From Pelomicrobium methylotrophicum (GTDB lineage Bacteria > Pseudomonadota > Gammaproteobacteria > Burkholderiales > UBA6910): 64,000 bases of DNA. The translations under genes were made by a program, and so were the position numbers. The DNA is taken from contig NZ_VPFL01000013.1 of assembly GCF_008014345.1 (NCBI RefSeq), positions 1 to 64,000 of the forward strand, read 5' to 3'. Shown here one piece after another: positions 7,800 through 18,544 of this stretch. Each line of letters begins with the position of its first letter. The stretch's first letter is position 1. The notes under the pieces are model-generated. The model searched no databases, had not been told where the DNA came from, and saw only the letters and a list, made by a program, of their open reading frames with translations.

Positions 7800-9410
7800 A
7801 TGGGAACTCGAGAATTTCCCATGCCGTCCGGAAACGCCCGTCACGGCCTGTCCTTTCTCCCGCAAGCCCTTGTACGCCCAGGCGATGGCCGTGTCGGGGC
7901 ACTGCTATTGCCAGCGCGCTACGGCATCGTTCTGGCCTTGGTTCTGCTGCTACCTCTTTTGATCACCCTTTATCTAGAGCTATTTGTCTTTCCAGGGGTG
8001 CGTTGGCACGAACATCTCGCCCACAGCCTCGTCGAAGGTTTCTGCGGGCTCATGTCTTTGATCGTGTTCTACGTGCTGCACCAGGAATCACTGCTGGCGG
8101 GAAGCACTCGCCTGCGCGTGATGAGCTACGGATTCCTCGTCATGGGCACCCTCGATATCTTCCACGCGTTCGCCCCTCCAGGAACAGACCTTTTCGTATG
8201 GCTCCATTGCACCGCTGCATTCAGCGGAGCTTTTTTCCTTTTCCTCTCCTTGCCCGCTGCCCGTGTGGTTTGGAAGCCTTTGTCATCGGCTAGGTTGGGA
8301 GCCTGGCTAGTAGGCGGGTCAGCAGTGCTGCTCGGCATCTTGTCGTACCGCTTCGAGGCCTTGCTACCCGCCATGAAAGTCAACTCGGTATTCACGTTGT
8401 CAGCCGCCGCCTTGAACGTCGGTGCCGGCTTCTTCTTCCTTATGGCGGGGCTCGCCTTCCTCAGAGACTTCCGACGCACGGGCGAAATCATTCTGTTCGT
8501 GCTGGCGCTTGCCATGCTTCTATTCATGGAAAGCGCCCTTCTGTTCCCGTTTTCCAAACTGTGGGATCTGCAGTGGTGGGCATGGCACTGGATCAAGGTC
8601 GCTGTGTTCGTAGGCATCTTATTTGGTCTGGCCTACGAATTCGTGGAAAGTGTGAAGGATCTGCAGGCCTCCCACGCGAAAATCGTGGAGTCTGAGAAGC
8701 TCGCCTCTCTGGGGGAAATGGCCGCAGCCGTCGCCCATGAAATTCGCAATCCTCTCGGCACGATCACCAATTCCCTGGGCTTGCTCAGGGATTCCCAACT
8801 CTCCCCGGAGGAGCATCGCGAACTGCTCGATATCCTGGAGCGGGAAGTCAACCGGCTTAACCATGTCGTTTCTGACACGCTGAGTTTTGCCCGCTCATCG
8901 CCCTCCAGGCACCAAAAGGTGGAAGCAGTGCCCTTGGTAGAAGAAGCCCTTCAGCGCGCCCAGGCCCTGGCGCCCGACCTCCATATCAGGCGTCGTTTCG
9001 AGGCAGGTCTCCCTCTCATAAATGCTGATCCCTATCAATTGCAGCGAGCCCTATGGAACGTGCTCGACAATGCGCTGGCCGCTATCGAAGGAGACGGGGC
9101 GCTCGACGTTCGCTTGCATCGCGATGGATCGTGGCTCGTTCTTTGTATTCAAGACTCCGGTCCTGGAATACCGGACGAAATCAAGAGTCAGATTTTCAAG
9201 CCCTTCTTTTCCACCAAACCTGGGGGCACAGGGCTAGGATTGTGCATCGCTCAGCGCATCGTCAATAATCACGGTGGTCAAATCGAGATCACCAATCGGC
9301 CGGGAGGAGGCGCTTGCGTCTCTATTCGTCTACCCTGCGCCGACACCCCTCCGGGCAGTACAGGTCAATGGCCAAGCCGACACAATGAGCTCGATTCTCA
9401 TCGTCGATGA
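7800..9410 (+). CDS. Membrane sensor histidine kinase
   Basis: A 536-residue histidine kinase, the sensor half of a two-component pair. About seven TM helices fill residues 42-280, in a MASE3-like membrane sensor (GTLDIFHAF, then FVWLHCTAAFSGAFF). A coiled linker (281-303) leads to the H-box AAVAHEIRNPLG with phosphorylatable His313. The ATPase domain has an N-box DNALAAIEG, G1 DSGPGIPDE and G2 GGTGLGLCIAQ. The ligand is probably membrane-soluble or sensed within the membrane. Met8 (7821) is an alternative start, as neither has a strong ribosome site. The end overlaps the response-regulator gene by 26 nt. Confidence 0.88.
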   Translation: MGTREFPMPSGNARHGLSFLPQALVRPGDGRVGALLLPARYGIVLALVLLLPLLITLYLELFVFPGVRWHEHLAHSLVEGFCGLMSLIVFYVLHQESLLAGSTRLRVMSYGFLVMGTLDIFHAFAPPGTDLFVWLHCTAAFSGAFFLFLSLPAARVVWKPLSSARLGAWLVGGSAVLLGILSYRFEALLPAMKVNSVFTLSAAALNVGAGFFFLMAGLAFLRDFRRTGEIILFVLALAMLLFMESALLFPFSKLWDLQWWAWHWIKVAVFVGILFGLAYEFVESVKDLQASHAKIVESEKLASLGEMAAAVAHEIRNPLGTITNSLGLLRDSQLSPEEHRELLDILEREVNRLNHVVSDTLSFARSSPSRHQKVEAVPLVEEALQRAQALAPDLHIRRRFEAGLPLINADPYQLQRALWNVLDNALAAIEGDGALDVRLHRDGSWLVLCIQDSGPGIPDEIKSQIFKPFFSTKPGGTGLGLCIAQRIVNNHGGQIEITNRPGGGACVSIRLPCADTPPGSTGQWPSRHNELDSHRR

Positions 9411-10752
9411 TCAGCCAGGGATGCGCCGTACTCTCGAAATCCTGCTCCGGAAAGAGGGTTTCGAGGCAGTTTCCGTGGAAAGCGGCGAACACATCGTGGA
9501 ACTGCTGCGCGAGTTCAAGCCTGAGGTCGTCATTACCGACCTCAAAATGGAGCCGTTATCCGGCATCGACGTCCTGCGAGAAGTCAAAAAGCACGCGCCA
9601 GAGACGATCGTCATGATCATGACCGCTTACGGAACGATTGACTCGGCTGTGGAAGCCATGAGATTGGGCGCTTTCGACTACATCACCAAGCCTTTCAAAA
9701 ACAACGAAATCGTTCTTAAGGTAAAGAAGGCCCTGGAAAGGAACGCCTTGGTGAGCGAGGTCCAGCGCTTGCGGAGGGACGTCGATCCTATTTTCGGCGC
9801 CCATCCGCTGGTGGCAGAAAGCCCGGCAATGAAAGCGATCTTGGAGCAAGTGAAAAAAATTGCCACGACGCCCCTAACCGTGTTGATCACGGGTGAGACC
9901 GGCACCGGAAAAACGCAGATCGCCAAGGCGATCCACTACAATAGCCCGAGGGCCAGAGGCCAATTCGTGTCCATTAATGTAGCCGCCGTTCCAGAACCGC
10001 TTTTGGAAAGTGAGCTTTTTGGTCATGAAAAAGGCGCTTTTACCGGTGCCATCCACAGCCGCAAGGGTCTATTCGAGGAAGCTCATCATGGAACGCTCTT
10101 TCTCGACGAAATCGGCACGCTGTCAGCCAATCTCCAGTCCAAGCTCATGGGTGTGCTTCAGGAACGGGAGATCCGGCGCGTGGGCGCGAATCGTGCCATC
10201 CCCATCGATGTACGCATCATCGCCGCCACCAACAGCGATCTCGAGGAAGCGGTTGTCCGGGGCGAGTTCCGCCGTGATCTGTTTTACCGGCTCAACGTCG
10301 CCAGAATCCGGATGCCGCCTTTGCGCGAGCGCCGGGAGGACATCGTTCCCTTGGTGCGATGGTTCCTGTCCGTTCTTTCCCAGCGAATGGGCAAGAATTA
10401 CCACATCACTTCAGAAGCCCTCGATTTGCTCCTGAAGTACGACTATCCCGGCAATATCCGCGAGCTGCAAAATGCTCTGGAATGGGCGACGGCTGTGGCT
10501 TCTGGCCCAGCGTTGGAGCCCGAAAATCTCCCGGAGTCCATCCGACTCGGTCGGCCGGCTCCAGGCCCTTCCGCGGGAATTCACGAGCCCCGCACCCTCG
10601 ATGAGCACGAGAAACAGCTCATCATCGCCACCATTGCCCGATGCCGCGGCAACCTGGCCGAAGTGGCCAAGGTGCTGAATATCGGGCGCACGACCCTATG
10701 GCGGAAAATGCGGGACTACGGAATCGAGAAGAAGCCGCATGGCCGGCCCTGA
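9385..10752 (+). CDS. NtrC-family sigma54-dependent response regulator
   Basis: A 455-residue activator. The receiver domain (1-120) has acidic D8-D9, phospho-acceptor Asp52 (VITDLKM) and the TKPF lysine. The AAA+ domain has Walker A GETGTGKT and the sigma54-contacting GAFTGA loop. A Fis-type helix-turn-helix (LAEVAKVLNIGRTTLWRKM) closes the protein. The frame is open upstream to 9274, but MSSILIVDD at 9385 is the canonical receiver start. It overlaps the kinase gene by 26 nt, so the two are a cognate pair. The sigma54 promoter at 771-787 and dyads at 625-660 make thiocyanate dehydrogenase a likely target (inference). Confidence 0.92.
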   Translation: MSSILIVDDQPGMRRTLEILLRKEGFEAVSVESGEHIVELLREFKPEVVITDLKMEPLSGIDVLREVKKHAPETIVMIMTAYGTIDSAVEAMRLGAFDYITKPFKNNEIVLKVKKALERNALVSEVQRLRRDVDPIFGAHPLVAESPAMKAILEQVKKIATTPLTVLITGETGTGKTQIAKAIHYNSPRARGQFVSINVAAVPEPLLESELFGHEKGAFTGAIHSRKGLFEEAHHGTLFLDEIGTLSANLQSKLMGVLQEREIRRVGANRAIPIDVRIIAATNSDLEEAVVRGEFRRDLFYRLNVARIRMPPLRERREDIVPLVRWFLSVLSQRMGKNYHITSEALDLLLKYDYPGNIRELQNALEWATAVASGPALEPENLPESIRLGRPAPGPSAGIHEPRTLDEHEKQLIIATIARCRGNLAEVAKVLNIGRTTLWRKMRDYGIEKKPHGRP

Positions 10753-10842
10753 AACGGCCGCCGTCGGCTAGAACGTAAGATGGTGTGCGCCGGGAGGAAA
10801 GGGGATTCGCGAACCGGTTTTCCGCCCTCGAAAGGTTTGCCC

Positions 10843-13101
10843 TCAGGCCACCTGAGCGGTCTGTAAATCGAATTCCAGGCGGATTTTCTCGTTCTCGTCG
10901 ATGTCCACCGTCACCTTGCCGCCGTTGGCGAGCCGCCCGAAGAGCAGCTCGTCCGCCAGCGCCCGGCGGATCGTGTCCTGAATCAGCCGCGCCATGGGGC
11001 GTGCGCCCATCAAGGGATCAAAGCCGCGCTTCGCCAGGTAAGCCCGCAACGCGTCGGTAAAGGTGGCCTCCACCTTCTTCTCGTGGAGTTGCTCCTCGAG
11101 CTGCATGAGGAATTTGTCCACCACCCGCAGGATGACTTCGTACGACAACGGCGAGAAGGAGATGATGGCGTCCAAGCGGTTTCTGAACTCCGGCGTGAAC
11201 AGGCGCTTGATCTCCGCCATCTCGTCGCCCTGGGTCGTAGACGGCGTGAAACCAATGGAGACCTTGGTCAACGACTCCGCCCCGGCGTTGGTGGTCATGA
11301 TGAGCACCACGTTGCGGAAGTCCGCCTTGCGCCCGTTGTTGTCTGTGAGCGTCCCGTGGTCCATCACCTGGAGCAGAATGTTGAAGATGTCCGGGTGGGC
11401 TTTTTCGATCTCGTCCAGCAGCAGCACTGCGTACGGCTGCTTGATGATGGCCTCGGTGAGCAAGCCCCCCTGGTCGAAACCGACGTAGCCCGGCGGGGCG
11501 CCGATCAGCCGCGACACCGCGTGCCGCTCCATGTACTCCGACATGTCGAAGCGGATGAGCTCGATCCCAAGGCAATAGGCCAGCTGCCGCGCAACCTCCG
11601 TCTTCCCCACCCCCGTCGGGCCGGAGAACAAGAAGCAGCCGATCGGCTTCTGCGGATTGCCGAGGCCGCTGCGGGCCATCTTGATGGCGGCCGCCAGCGC
11701 GTCGATGGCCTGGTCTTGGCCGAACACCACTGCTTTGAGATCGCGATCCAAGGTCTTCAGCGCCTGACGGTCGTCGCTAGACACGTGCTTGGAGGGAATG
11801 CGGGCGATGCGCGCGATGATCTCCTCGATCTCGTGGCGCGTGATCACTTTCTTCTGCTTTGACTTGGGCAGGATGCGCTGAGCGGCTCCGGCCTCGTCGA
11901 TCACGTCAATCGCCTTGTCAGGCAGGTGCCGGTCATTAATGTACCGGGCGGAGAGCTCCGCCGCCGTCTGCAGGGCGGTGACCGTGTACTTGACGCCGTG
12001 ATGGGCCTCGAAGCGGGACTTGAGACCCCGCAGGATGGCGACCGTTTCTTCCACCGTCGGCTCGTTCACGTCGATCTTCTGGAAGCGGCGCGACAGCGCC
12101 CGGTCCTTCTCGAAGATGCCGCGGTACTCGTTATAGGTCGTGGCGCCGATGCACTTGAGCTGGCCGGAATTGAGCACGGGCTTGAGCAGGTTGGACGCAT
12201 CCAGCGTGCCGCCCGAGGCCGCCCCCGCCCCGATCAGCGTGTGGATTTCGTCGATAAACAAGATCGCGTTCGGGTTGTCCACCAGCTGTTTGAGCACCGC
12301 TTTCAGCCGCTGCTCGAAATCGCCCCGGTACTTGGTGCCGGCGAGCAACGCGCCCATATCGAGGGCGTAGACCCGCGCGTTCGCCAGGATGTCGGGCACG
12401 TTGCCTTCGACGATGCGCCGCGCGAGCCCCTCGGCGATGGCGGTCTTGCCAACCCCCGCCTCGCCCACCAGCAGCGGGTTGTTCTTGCGCCGTCGGCACA
12501 GGGTCTGGACCACCCGTTCCAGTTCCCGCTCGCGCCCGATCAGCGGATCGATCTTGCCGGCGAGCGCCTGGGCGTTCAAGTCAGTGGTGTAGGACTCGAG
12601 CGCTCCGCCCGGGGAAGTTTCGCCTTCGCTCTCGCCGTCGGCTTCCGCCTTGCTGGAGTTCGCCTGGGGCACCTTGGTGATGCCGTGGGAGATGTAGTTG
12701 ACCACGTCGAGCCGGGTGACCCCTTTCTGGTGCAGGAAGTAGACCGCGTGGGAATCTTTTTCCCCGAAGATGGCCACCAACACGTTGGCGCCGGTCACCT
12801 CCTTCTTGCCCGAGGACTGGACATGGAGGATGGCGCGCTGGATCACCCGCTGGAAGCCCAGGGTGGGCTGAGTATCCACCTCGCCGTTGCCGGGAACCTT
12901 GGGCGTGTGCTGGTTGATGAAGTCGGTCAGCCGCCGCCGCAGGTCTTCGATGTCGCAGGCGCAGGCGCGTAGGACCTCGGCCGCAGTCGGGTTGTCCAGC
13001 AGCGCGAGCAGCAGATGCTCCACGGTAATGAACTCGTGGCGCTTCTGCCGGGCCTCGACGAAGGCCATGTGCAGACTGACTTCAAGTTCCTGCGCGATCA
13101 T
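10843..13101 (-). CDS. clpA: ClpA, AAA+ unfoldase of ClpAP protease
   Basis: A 752-residue Clp ATPase that unfolds substrates and feeds them to ClpP. The Clp N-domain repeats (about 1-145) are followed by two AAA+ modules with Walker A GEAGVGKT and GPTGVGKT and the matching Walker B DEIHTLIG and [10 protein letters not shown]. The absence of the long ClpB middle domain and the adjacent clpS make it ClpA rather than ClpB. The frame extends upstream to 13188, but [14 protein letters not shown] is the conserved N-terminus, so I start at 13101, one base after the clpS stop. Confidence 0.95.
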   Translation of the reverse strand: MIAQELEVSLHMAFVEARQKRHEFITVEHLLLALLDNPTAAEVLRACACDIEDLRRRLTDFINQHTPKVPGNGEVDTQPTLGFQRVIQRAILHVQSSGKKEVTGANVLVAIFGEKDSHAVYFLHQKGVTRLDVVNYISHGITKVPQANSSKAEADGESEGETSPGGALESYTTDLNAQALAGKIDPLIGRERELERVVQTLCRRRKNNPLLVGEAGVGKTAIAEGLARRIVEGNVPDILANARVYALDMGALLAGTKYRGDFEQRLKAVLKQLVDNPNAILFIDEIHTLIGAGAASGGTLDASNLLKPVLNSGQLKCIGATTYNEYRGIFEKDRALSRRFQKIDVNEPTVEETVAILRGLKSRFEAHHGVKYTVTALQTAAELSARYINDRHLPDKAIDVIDEAGAAQRILPKSKQKKVITRHEIEEIIARIARIPSKHVSSDDRQALKTLDRDLKAVVFGQDQAIDALAAAIKMARSGLGNPQKPIGCFLFSGPTGVGKTEVARQLAYCLGIELIRFDMSEYMERHAVSRLIGAPPGYVGFDQGGLLTEAIIKQPYAVLLLDEIEKAHPDIFNILLQVMDHGTLTDNNGRKADFRNVVLIMTTNAGAESLTKVSIGFTPSTTQGDEMAEIKRLFTPEFRNRLDAIISFSPLSYEVILRVVDKFLMQLEEQLHEKKVEATFTDALRAYLAKRGFDPLMGARPMARLIQDTIRRALADELLFGRLANGGKVTVDIDENEKIRLEFDLQTAQVA

Positions 13102-13102
13102 C

Positions 13103-13411
13103 CTATGTTTCCTCCATGACGCACCGGAGCGGGTGCTGGTGCTGCCTCGCAAAAGCCATGACCTGTTCCACTTTGGTGGCGGCGACATCGCGCGGATACA
13201 CGCCGCACACCCCGCTGCCTTCCCTATGGACTTTGAGCATGATCTGGGTCGCCTGTTCGCGACTCATGAAAAAAATGGTCTGAAGCACCGTGACCACAAA
13301 GTCCATCGGCGTGTAGTCGTCGTTGAGCAGCACCACCTTGAACAGCGGCGGCGGCTTGACCCAGGTCTTCTGTGGCTCGAGGACAACACCTTCCCGATTT
13401 CCAGCAGCCAT
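13103..13411 (-). CDS. clpS: ClpS, N-end-rule adaptor of ClpAP
   Basis: A 102-residue adaptor that delivers N-degron substrates to ClpA. The core is typical: [16 protein letters not shown] (N-degron pocket residues N-D-D), then a helical part ending HRCVMEET-like as PLRCVMEET. The frame runs upstream to 13666, but that part is not ClpS-like, so I choose the ATG at 13411. The order clpS-clpA with almost no gap is the usual proteobacterial operon. Confidence 0.94.
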   Translation of the reverse strand: MAAGNREGVVLEPQKTWVKPPPLFKVVLLNDDYTPMDFVVTVLQTIFFMSREQATQIMLKVHREGSGVCGVYPRDVAATKVEQVMAFARQHQHPLRCVMEET

Positions 13412-13676
13412 GGTAACTGGCGTTAAGTACAGCAAAACTTGCTCGTTAATACTTGTCGATTGCGAAGGATTTTGCAAGCCCCCCTGTGGTATGCCGGGTG
13501 CCGGTAGGCCGGCGGCCGGCTGGAAGTTGACTGGGACGGGGGGGTTAGCGTAAAAAAAACCGCTCGGGCGTTGGGTCTTAAGACTTCTGCAGCGATGGTG
13601 AATGCCGTACCGCAGCCCTTGGGGGTCTAAAACCCGCCCGGACGAAATTGTTTTATTGTTTATCATGGAGATGTAG

Positions 13677-13883
13677 ATGGCAACTGGTACCGTGAAGTGG
13701 TTTAACGACGCGAAGGGCTACGGCTTCATCACCCCGGACGACGGCAGCGAGGACCTGTTCGCCCATTTTTCGGCGATCAACATGACCGGCTTCAAGACCC
13801 TCAAGGAAGGCCAGAAGGTGAGTTTCGAGGTCACCCAAGGCCCGAAGGGCAAGCAGGCGTCCAACATCGTGACGATTTCCTGA
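13677..13883 (+). CDS. cspA: Cold-shock domain protein (CspA family)
   Basis: A 68-residue single cold-shock domain that binds single-stranded RNA and DNA and melts RNA structure. RNP1 (KGYGFI, 15-20) and RNP2 (DLFAHF, 28-33) are intact. The 5' flank (about 13540-13676) is AT-interrupted and may hold the structured leader common to csp mRNAs, though I cannot fold it reliably. It stands alone between the divergent clpS-clpA operon and a shared terminator. Which csp paralogue it is cannot be told from sequence alone. Confidence 0.93.
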   Translation: MATGTVKWFNDAKGYGFITPDDGSEDLFAHFSAINMTGFKTLKEGQKVSFEVTQGPKGKQASNIVTIS

Positions 13884-13906
13884 CGCGGCGTCTGCCGGAA
13901 AACAAA

Positions 13907-13932
13907 AGCCCGCCCCGTGGCGGGCTTTTTTT
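13907..13932. terminator. Bidirectional terminator between cspA and icd
   Basis: AGCCCGCC, loop CCGT, GGCGGGCT, then a run of seven T on the plus strand and an A-rich flank on the other side. It sits between two convergent genes and can serve both. Confidence 0.85.
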
Positions 13933-13952
13933 CTGGCGACTCCGCCGCCTGT

Positions 13953-15224
13953 TCAGCGGCTGGCTGCCCGTTGGGCCCCGCCCGTGCCCATGCGCTCGAT
14001 CATGGCCTTGCCGAACCCCGAGCACGACACCTGGGTTGCACCGTCCATGAGCCGGGCAAAATCGTAGGTCACGATCTTCGCCCTGATGGTGTCTTCCATG
14101 GCCCGGATGATGAGGTCCGCCGCCTCGGTCCAGCCCATGTGCCTCAGCATCATCTCCGCCGACAGGATGAGGGAGCCCGGGTTCACGTAGTCCTTGCCGG
14201 CGTACTTGGGCGCCGTGCCGTGGGTCGCCTCGAACATGGCCACGCTGTCGCTCATGTTGGCCCCGGGCGCAATGCCGATGCCTCCAACCTGGGCGGCCAA
14301 GGCATCCGAGATGTAGTCGCCGTTCAGGTTCATGGTGGCGATCACGTCGTACTCCTCGGGGCGCAGCAGGATCTGCTGGAGGAAGGCATCTGCGATGACG
14401 TCCTTGATCACGACCCCCTGGGGCAGCTTGAGCCACGGTCCCCCGTCCACCTCGGTGGCCCCGAATTCCCGCTTCGCCAGCGCGTAGCCCCAGTCCCGGA
14501 ACGCCCCCTCGGTGAACTTCATGATGTTGCCCTTGTGCACCAAGGTCACTGACCTGCGCTTGTGGGTAATGGCGTACTGGATGGCCTTGCGCACCAGCCG
14601 CTCGGTGCCTTCCCGGGACACGGGCTTGACGCCGATGCCGGAGGTGGCAGGAAAGCGGATCTTCCTGATCCCCATCTCGTCCTGAAGGAATTTGATCACC
14701 TTACGGGCGCCCTCGGACTCCGCCGGCCATTCGATCCCGGCATAGATGTCTTCGGAGTTCTCCCGGAAAATGACCATGTCGGTCTTCTCGGGCCGCTTCA
14801 GGGGGCTGGGCACCCCCTGGAAATAGCGCACCGGCCGCAGGCACACGTACAGGTCCAGCGCCTGGCGAAGCGCCACGTTGATCGACCGGATGCCACCGCC
14901 CACCGGCGTGGTGAGCGGCCCCTTGATCGACACCACGTATTCCCGAACCGCTTCCAGCGTCTCGTCCGGAAGCCAGACGTCCTTGCCGTAGACCCGCGTG
15001 GACTTCTCGCCCGCGTAGACTTCCATCCACATGATCCTGCGCTTGTCCCCATACGCCGCCTGCACGGCGGCGTCCACGACGTTGCGCATGACCGGCGAGA
15101 TGTCGACCCCGATCCCATCGCCTTCGATGAATGGGATGACGGGCTGGTCGGGAACCACCAGGGACCCGTCGGCGCCGACGCGAATCTTTTGCCCCTCGGA
15201 AGGGACTTTGATGTGCTTGTACAT
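13953..15224 (-). CDS. icd: Isocitrate dehydrogenase (NADP+)
   Basis: A 423-residue dimeric NADP-dependent isocitrate dehydrogenase of the E. coli type, converting isocitrate to 2-oxoglutarate. IEGDGIGVD, the substrate loop RSINVALRQ (whose Ser is the AceK phosphorylation site in E. coli), LRPVRYFQG and [14 protein letters not shown] are all present. It is convergent with cspA and divergent from isocitrate lyase, so the two enzymes that compete for isocitrate share one control region. Whether AceK exists here cannot be seen. Confidence 0.96.
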   Translation of the reverse strand: MYKHIKVPSEGQKIRVGADGSLVVPDQPVIPFIEGDGIGVDISPVMRNVVDAAVQAAYGDKRRIMWMEVYAGEKSTRVYGKDVWLPDETLEAVREYVVSIKGPLTTPVGGGIRSINVALRQALDLYVCLRPVRYFQGVPSPLKRPEKTDMVIFRENSEDIYAGIEWPAESEGARKVIKFLQDEMGIRKIRFPATSGIGVKPVSREGTERLVRKAIQYAITHKRRSVTLVHKGNIMKFTEGAFRDWGYALAKREFGATEVDGGPWLKLPQGVVIKDVIADAFLQQILLRPEEYDVIATMNLNGDYISDALAAQVGGIGIAPGANMSDSVAMFEATHGTAPKYAGKDYVNPGSLILSAEMMLRHMGWTEAADLIIRAMEDTIRAKIVTYDFARLMDGATQVSCSGFGKAMIERMGTGGAQRAASR

Positions 15225-15832
15225 GCGGGAGCTCCTCGGATGCGGATGGGTGGGGATAAGTCTTATATCTTATATAATACTTTAAAGTACGGACCCGCCC
15301 AGGGGTTTTTTCACCTTCTGTGATCCGGCGTCCATTGCCATACCTTATGAGATTTCCTGCCATAACGCCAAGAACGACCGACTGCTGCGGCAGGACCGGC
15401 GCTCGGGAAGCACGGAAGCTCATGACGGGATTTGATTTCGAATCGTGGAAAAAGGCGAGGGGGCAGATACGTAACTGACTGAATTTCCGTTGAGCATCGG
15501 GATTGAAATTTTTGTTGCACTGCAGGATCACCACTCGTTAGACTGCTGAGGATTCACGTGCCTACGGTCGCTTACCCGCAACCGGAGGCGATGCCCGCGA
15601 CCGGCCAAACCCGGCCGGTCGTCCCCGAGCGGCCCGCCAGATCTGACCTCTGGCCGCCCCGTGAAAGGGGTGCCCCGGCAGCGCCGGCGCGCATCCCAGC
15701 CAGGCCCGGCGGCACGGCGCCGGGGCGTGGCGTCCACCCGACGCGCCCCCCGCGTTCTTGCCCCTTGGCCACCAAAGGCGCGGGGAGTTTCCCTGCGAAC
15801 CCACCTAATTTCTGATGCAGAGGAGAGATTAG
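15225..15832. other. icd/aceA divergent control region
   Basis: A 608-nt gap with no convincing gene. Near icd it has an AT-rich stretch with the dyad ATAAG-T-CTTAT (15256-15266) and tandem TCTTATA repeats (15261-15274), a candidate operator over the icd promoter. Further right is a strong hairpin, CGACCGGCC (15598-15606) and GGCCGGTCG (15613-15621) with a 6-nt loop and no T-run, then a very GC-rich leader. aceA has the ribosome site GAGGAGA. Confidence 0.5.
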
Positions 15833-17143
<1,311 letters not shown>

Positions 17144-17162
17144 CGCGGCGCAGCCGGTCGCA

Positions 17163-17194
17163 AAGCCGCACCGAAAAGCCGGTGCGGCTTTTTT
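17163..17194. terminator. Terminator after aceA
   Basis: AAGCCGCACCG, loop AAAAGC, CGGTGCGGCTT, then TTTT. An 11-bp stem with a U-tract, ending aceA transcription. The convergent DUF192 gene stops inside its right edge. Confidence 0.9.
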
Positions 17195-17657
17195 ATTTCC
17201 GTCGCGTCGCCGAGCCCCGGGAAGCCGCCTGGTCCAGCCCTTCCACCCGATCGCCCGGGCCGATTCCCCGGGCGGCGAACCAGCCTTGGTTCACCTCCAA
17301 CGCATAAGACGCCGGGGCTTCCGAGGAATGGACCCGCGCGCTCAACGGCTCCATGTCGGCGATGTTGATGATGACGCCGTGCTCATCGATGAACGCCACG
17401 GAAAGCGGAATCACGGTGTTCACCATCCACATGCGCTGAATGGCGCTCACGCCGTAGACGAACAGCATCCCCTGGTTTGGGCCGAGCTGCCGGCGGCCCA
17501 TGAGTCCGCGCGCCCGCTCGGCGGGCGTTACCGCCAGTTCCGCCTCGACCTCGTGTCCCTTGATGGAAAGCGTCACCCACTCGGCCGCGTCCGCCGCGCT
17601 GCCTGCTGCGAACAGGGCCAAAGCCATGGCGATGTCCGCACCCCGAGCGCGCGTCAT
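17193..17657 (-). CDS. DUF192 exported protein
   Basis: A 154-residue secreted protein of the DUF192 family, whose biochemical role is unknown. A signal peptide (hydrophobic 10-22, cleavage near DAAEW) precedes the DUF192 core with ERARGLMGR, GMLFVY and MWMVNTVIPLSVAFID. The frame is open 27 nt further up, but an ATG at 17657 overlaps the stop of the upstream chelatase gene as ATGA, so I use it. It is convergent with aceA. Confidence 0.85.
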   Translation of the reverse strand: MTRARGADIAMALALFAAGSAADAAEWVTLSIKGHEVEAELAVTPAERARGLMGRRQLGPNQGMLFVYGVSAIQRMWMVNTVIPLSVAFIDEHGVIINIADMEPLSARVHSSEAPASYALEVNQGWFAARGIGPGDRVEGLDQAASRGSATRRK

Positions 17658-18028
17658 GACCGAAAGTGTTGCGCGCACACCCATTCCGCGATCGCCGCCC
17701 GCAGCCCCTCCGCCTCACCCAGCGCGGGCGCGACCCGCACCGAGACGCGGGGATAGCGCGCCGAGAGCGCCTTGAGCAGCGCCGGCAGGTCGTGCCTGAG
17801 GTGCCCGCCCGGCGCGAGGAACAGGGGCACCAGCGTCACCCGGGTGACCCCCTCTCCAGCGAGTCGCGCCATCGCGTCCTCAAGCGTAGGCTCCATGAGC
17901 TCGAGGAACGCGAGCTCGACCCGCACGCCGGCAAGGCGCTCGGCAACGCTCAACCGCATGGCCTCGAACGGCTGGCGCCACTGCGGATCGCGGGCACCGT
18001 GGGCGAACAGGATGACGGCGGAGTCCAT
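17654..18028 (-). CDS. cbiX: CbiX-type single-domain chelatase
   Basis: A 124-residue protein of the CbiX/SirB family, which inserts Co2+ or Fe2+ into sirohydrochlorin. The N-terminal ILFAHGARDPQW carries the first metal-binding His (H10), and PLFLAPGGHLRHDLP carries the second conserved His cluster. The small size matches one half of the two-domain chelatases. It lies between dut and a DUF192 gene. No other sirohaem or cobalamin genes are nearby, so the physiological metal is not settled. Confidence 0.85.
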   Translation of the reverse strand: MDSAVILFAHGARDPQWRQPFEAMRLSVAERLAGVRVELAFLELMEPTLEDAMARLAGEGVTRVTLVPLFLAPGGHLRHDLPALLKALSARYPRVSVRVAPALGEAEGLRAAIAEWVCAQHFRS

Positions 18029-18043
18029 CTCCGAACCAGCGCT

Positions 18044-18490
18044 TTAGTGCCTGCCCGTGCTGCCGAAGCCGCTTTCTCCGCGGCAGCTTTCGGCAAACGC
18101 TTCCACCACGTTGAACTTCACCTGTACCACCGGCACCACCACCAGTTGCGCGATTCGCTCCAGGGGATTCAGGAGGAAGGGCTTATTGCTCCGGTTCCAG
18201 CAGGAGACGAAGATCTGGCCTTGGTAGTCGGAATCGATCAATCCCACCAGATTGCCGAGCACGAGTCCATGCTTGTGTCCCAGCCCGGAGCGGGGAAGCA
18301 CCAGGGCGGCGTAGCTGGGGTTTGCCAGATGCACGGCGATGCCCGAGGGAATGAGCTCGGTTTCCCCCGGCTTGATCGTCATTGCGCGATCGATACAGGC
18401 ACGCAGGTCCAGCCCTGCCGAACCAGGCGTCGCGTAAGTCGGCGGCAAAGCCTTCAAGCGGGGGTCCAGAATTCTGATGTCAACGATCAC
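18044..18490 (-). CDS. dut: dUTP diphosphatase
   Basis: A 148-residue trimeric dUTPase that hydrolyses dUTP to dUMP and keeps uracil out of DNA. The family motifs are present in order: [31 protein letters not shown] and the C-terminal GFGSTGRH. It lies downstream of coaBC, the usual neighbour in proteobacteria, with a 54-nt gap. Confidence 0.96.
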   Translation of the reverse strand: MIVDIRILDPRLKALPPTYATPGSAGLDLRACIDRAMTIKPGETELIPSGIAVHLANPSYAALVLPRSGLGHKHGLVLGNLVGLIDSDYQGQIFVSCWNRSNKPFLLNPLERIAQLVVVPVVQVKFNVVEAFAESCRGESGFGSTGRH

Positions 18491-18544
18491 GGCAACACTT
18501 GACAGTAAGAACAGCAGGAAAAAAGCAGCATCAAGACAGCCCGT

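Noticed and set aside
15598-15621. A terminator or riboswitch in the aceA leader
   Set aside because: The hairpin has no U-tract and the flanks show no known riboswitch core; I list it only as a hairpin.
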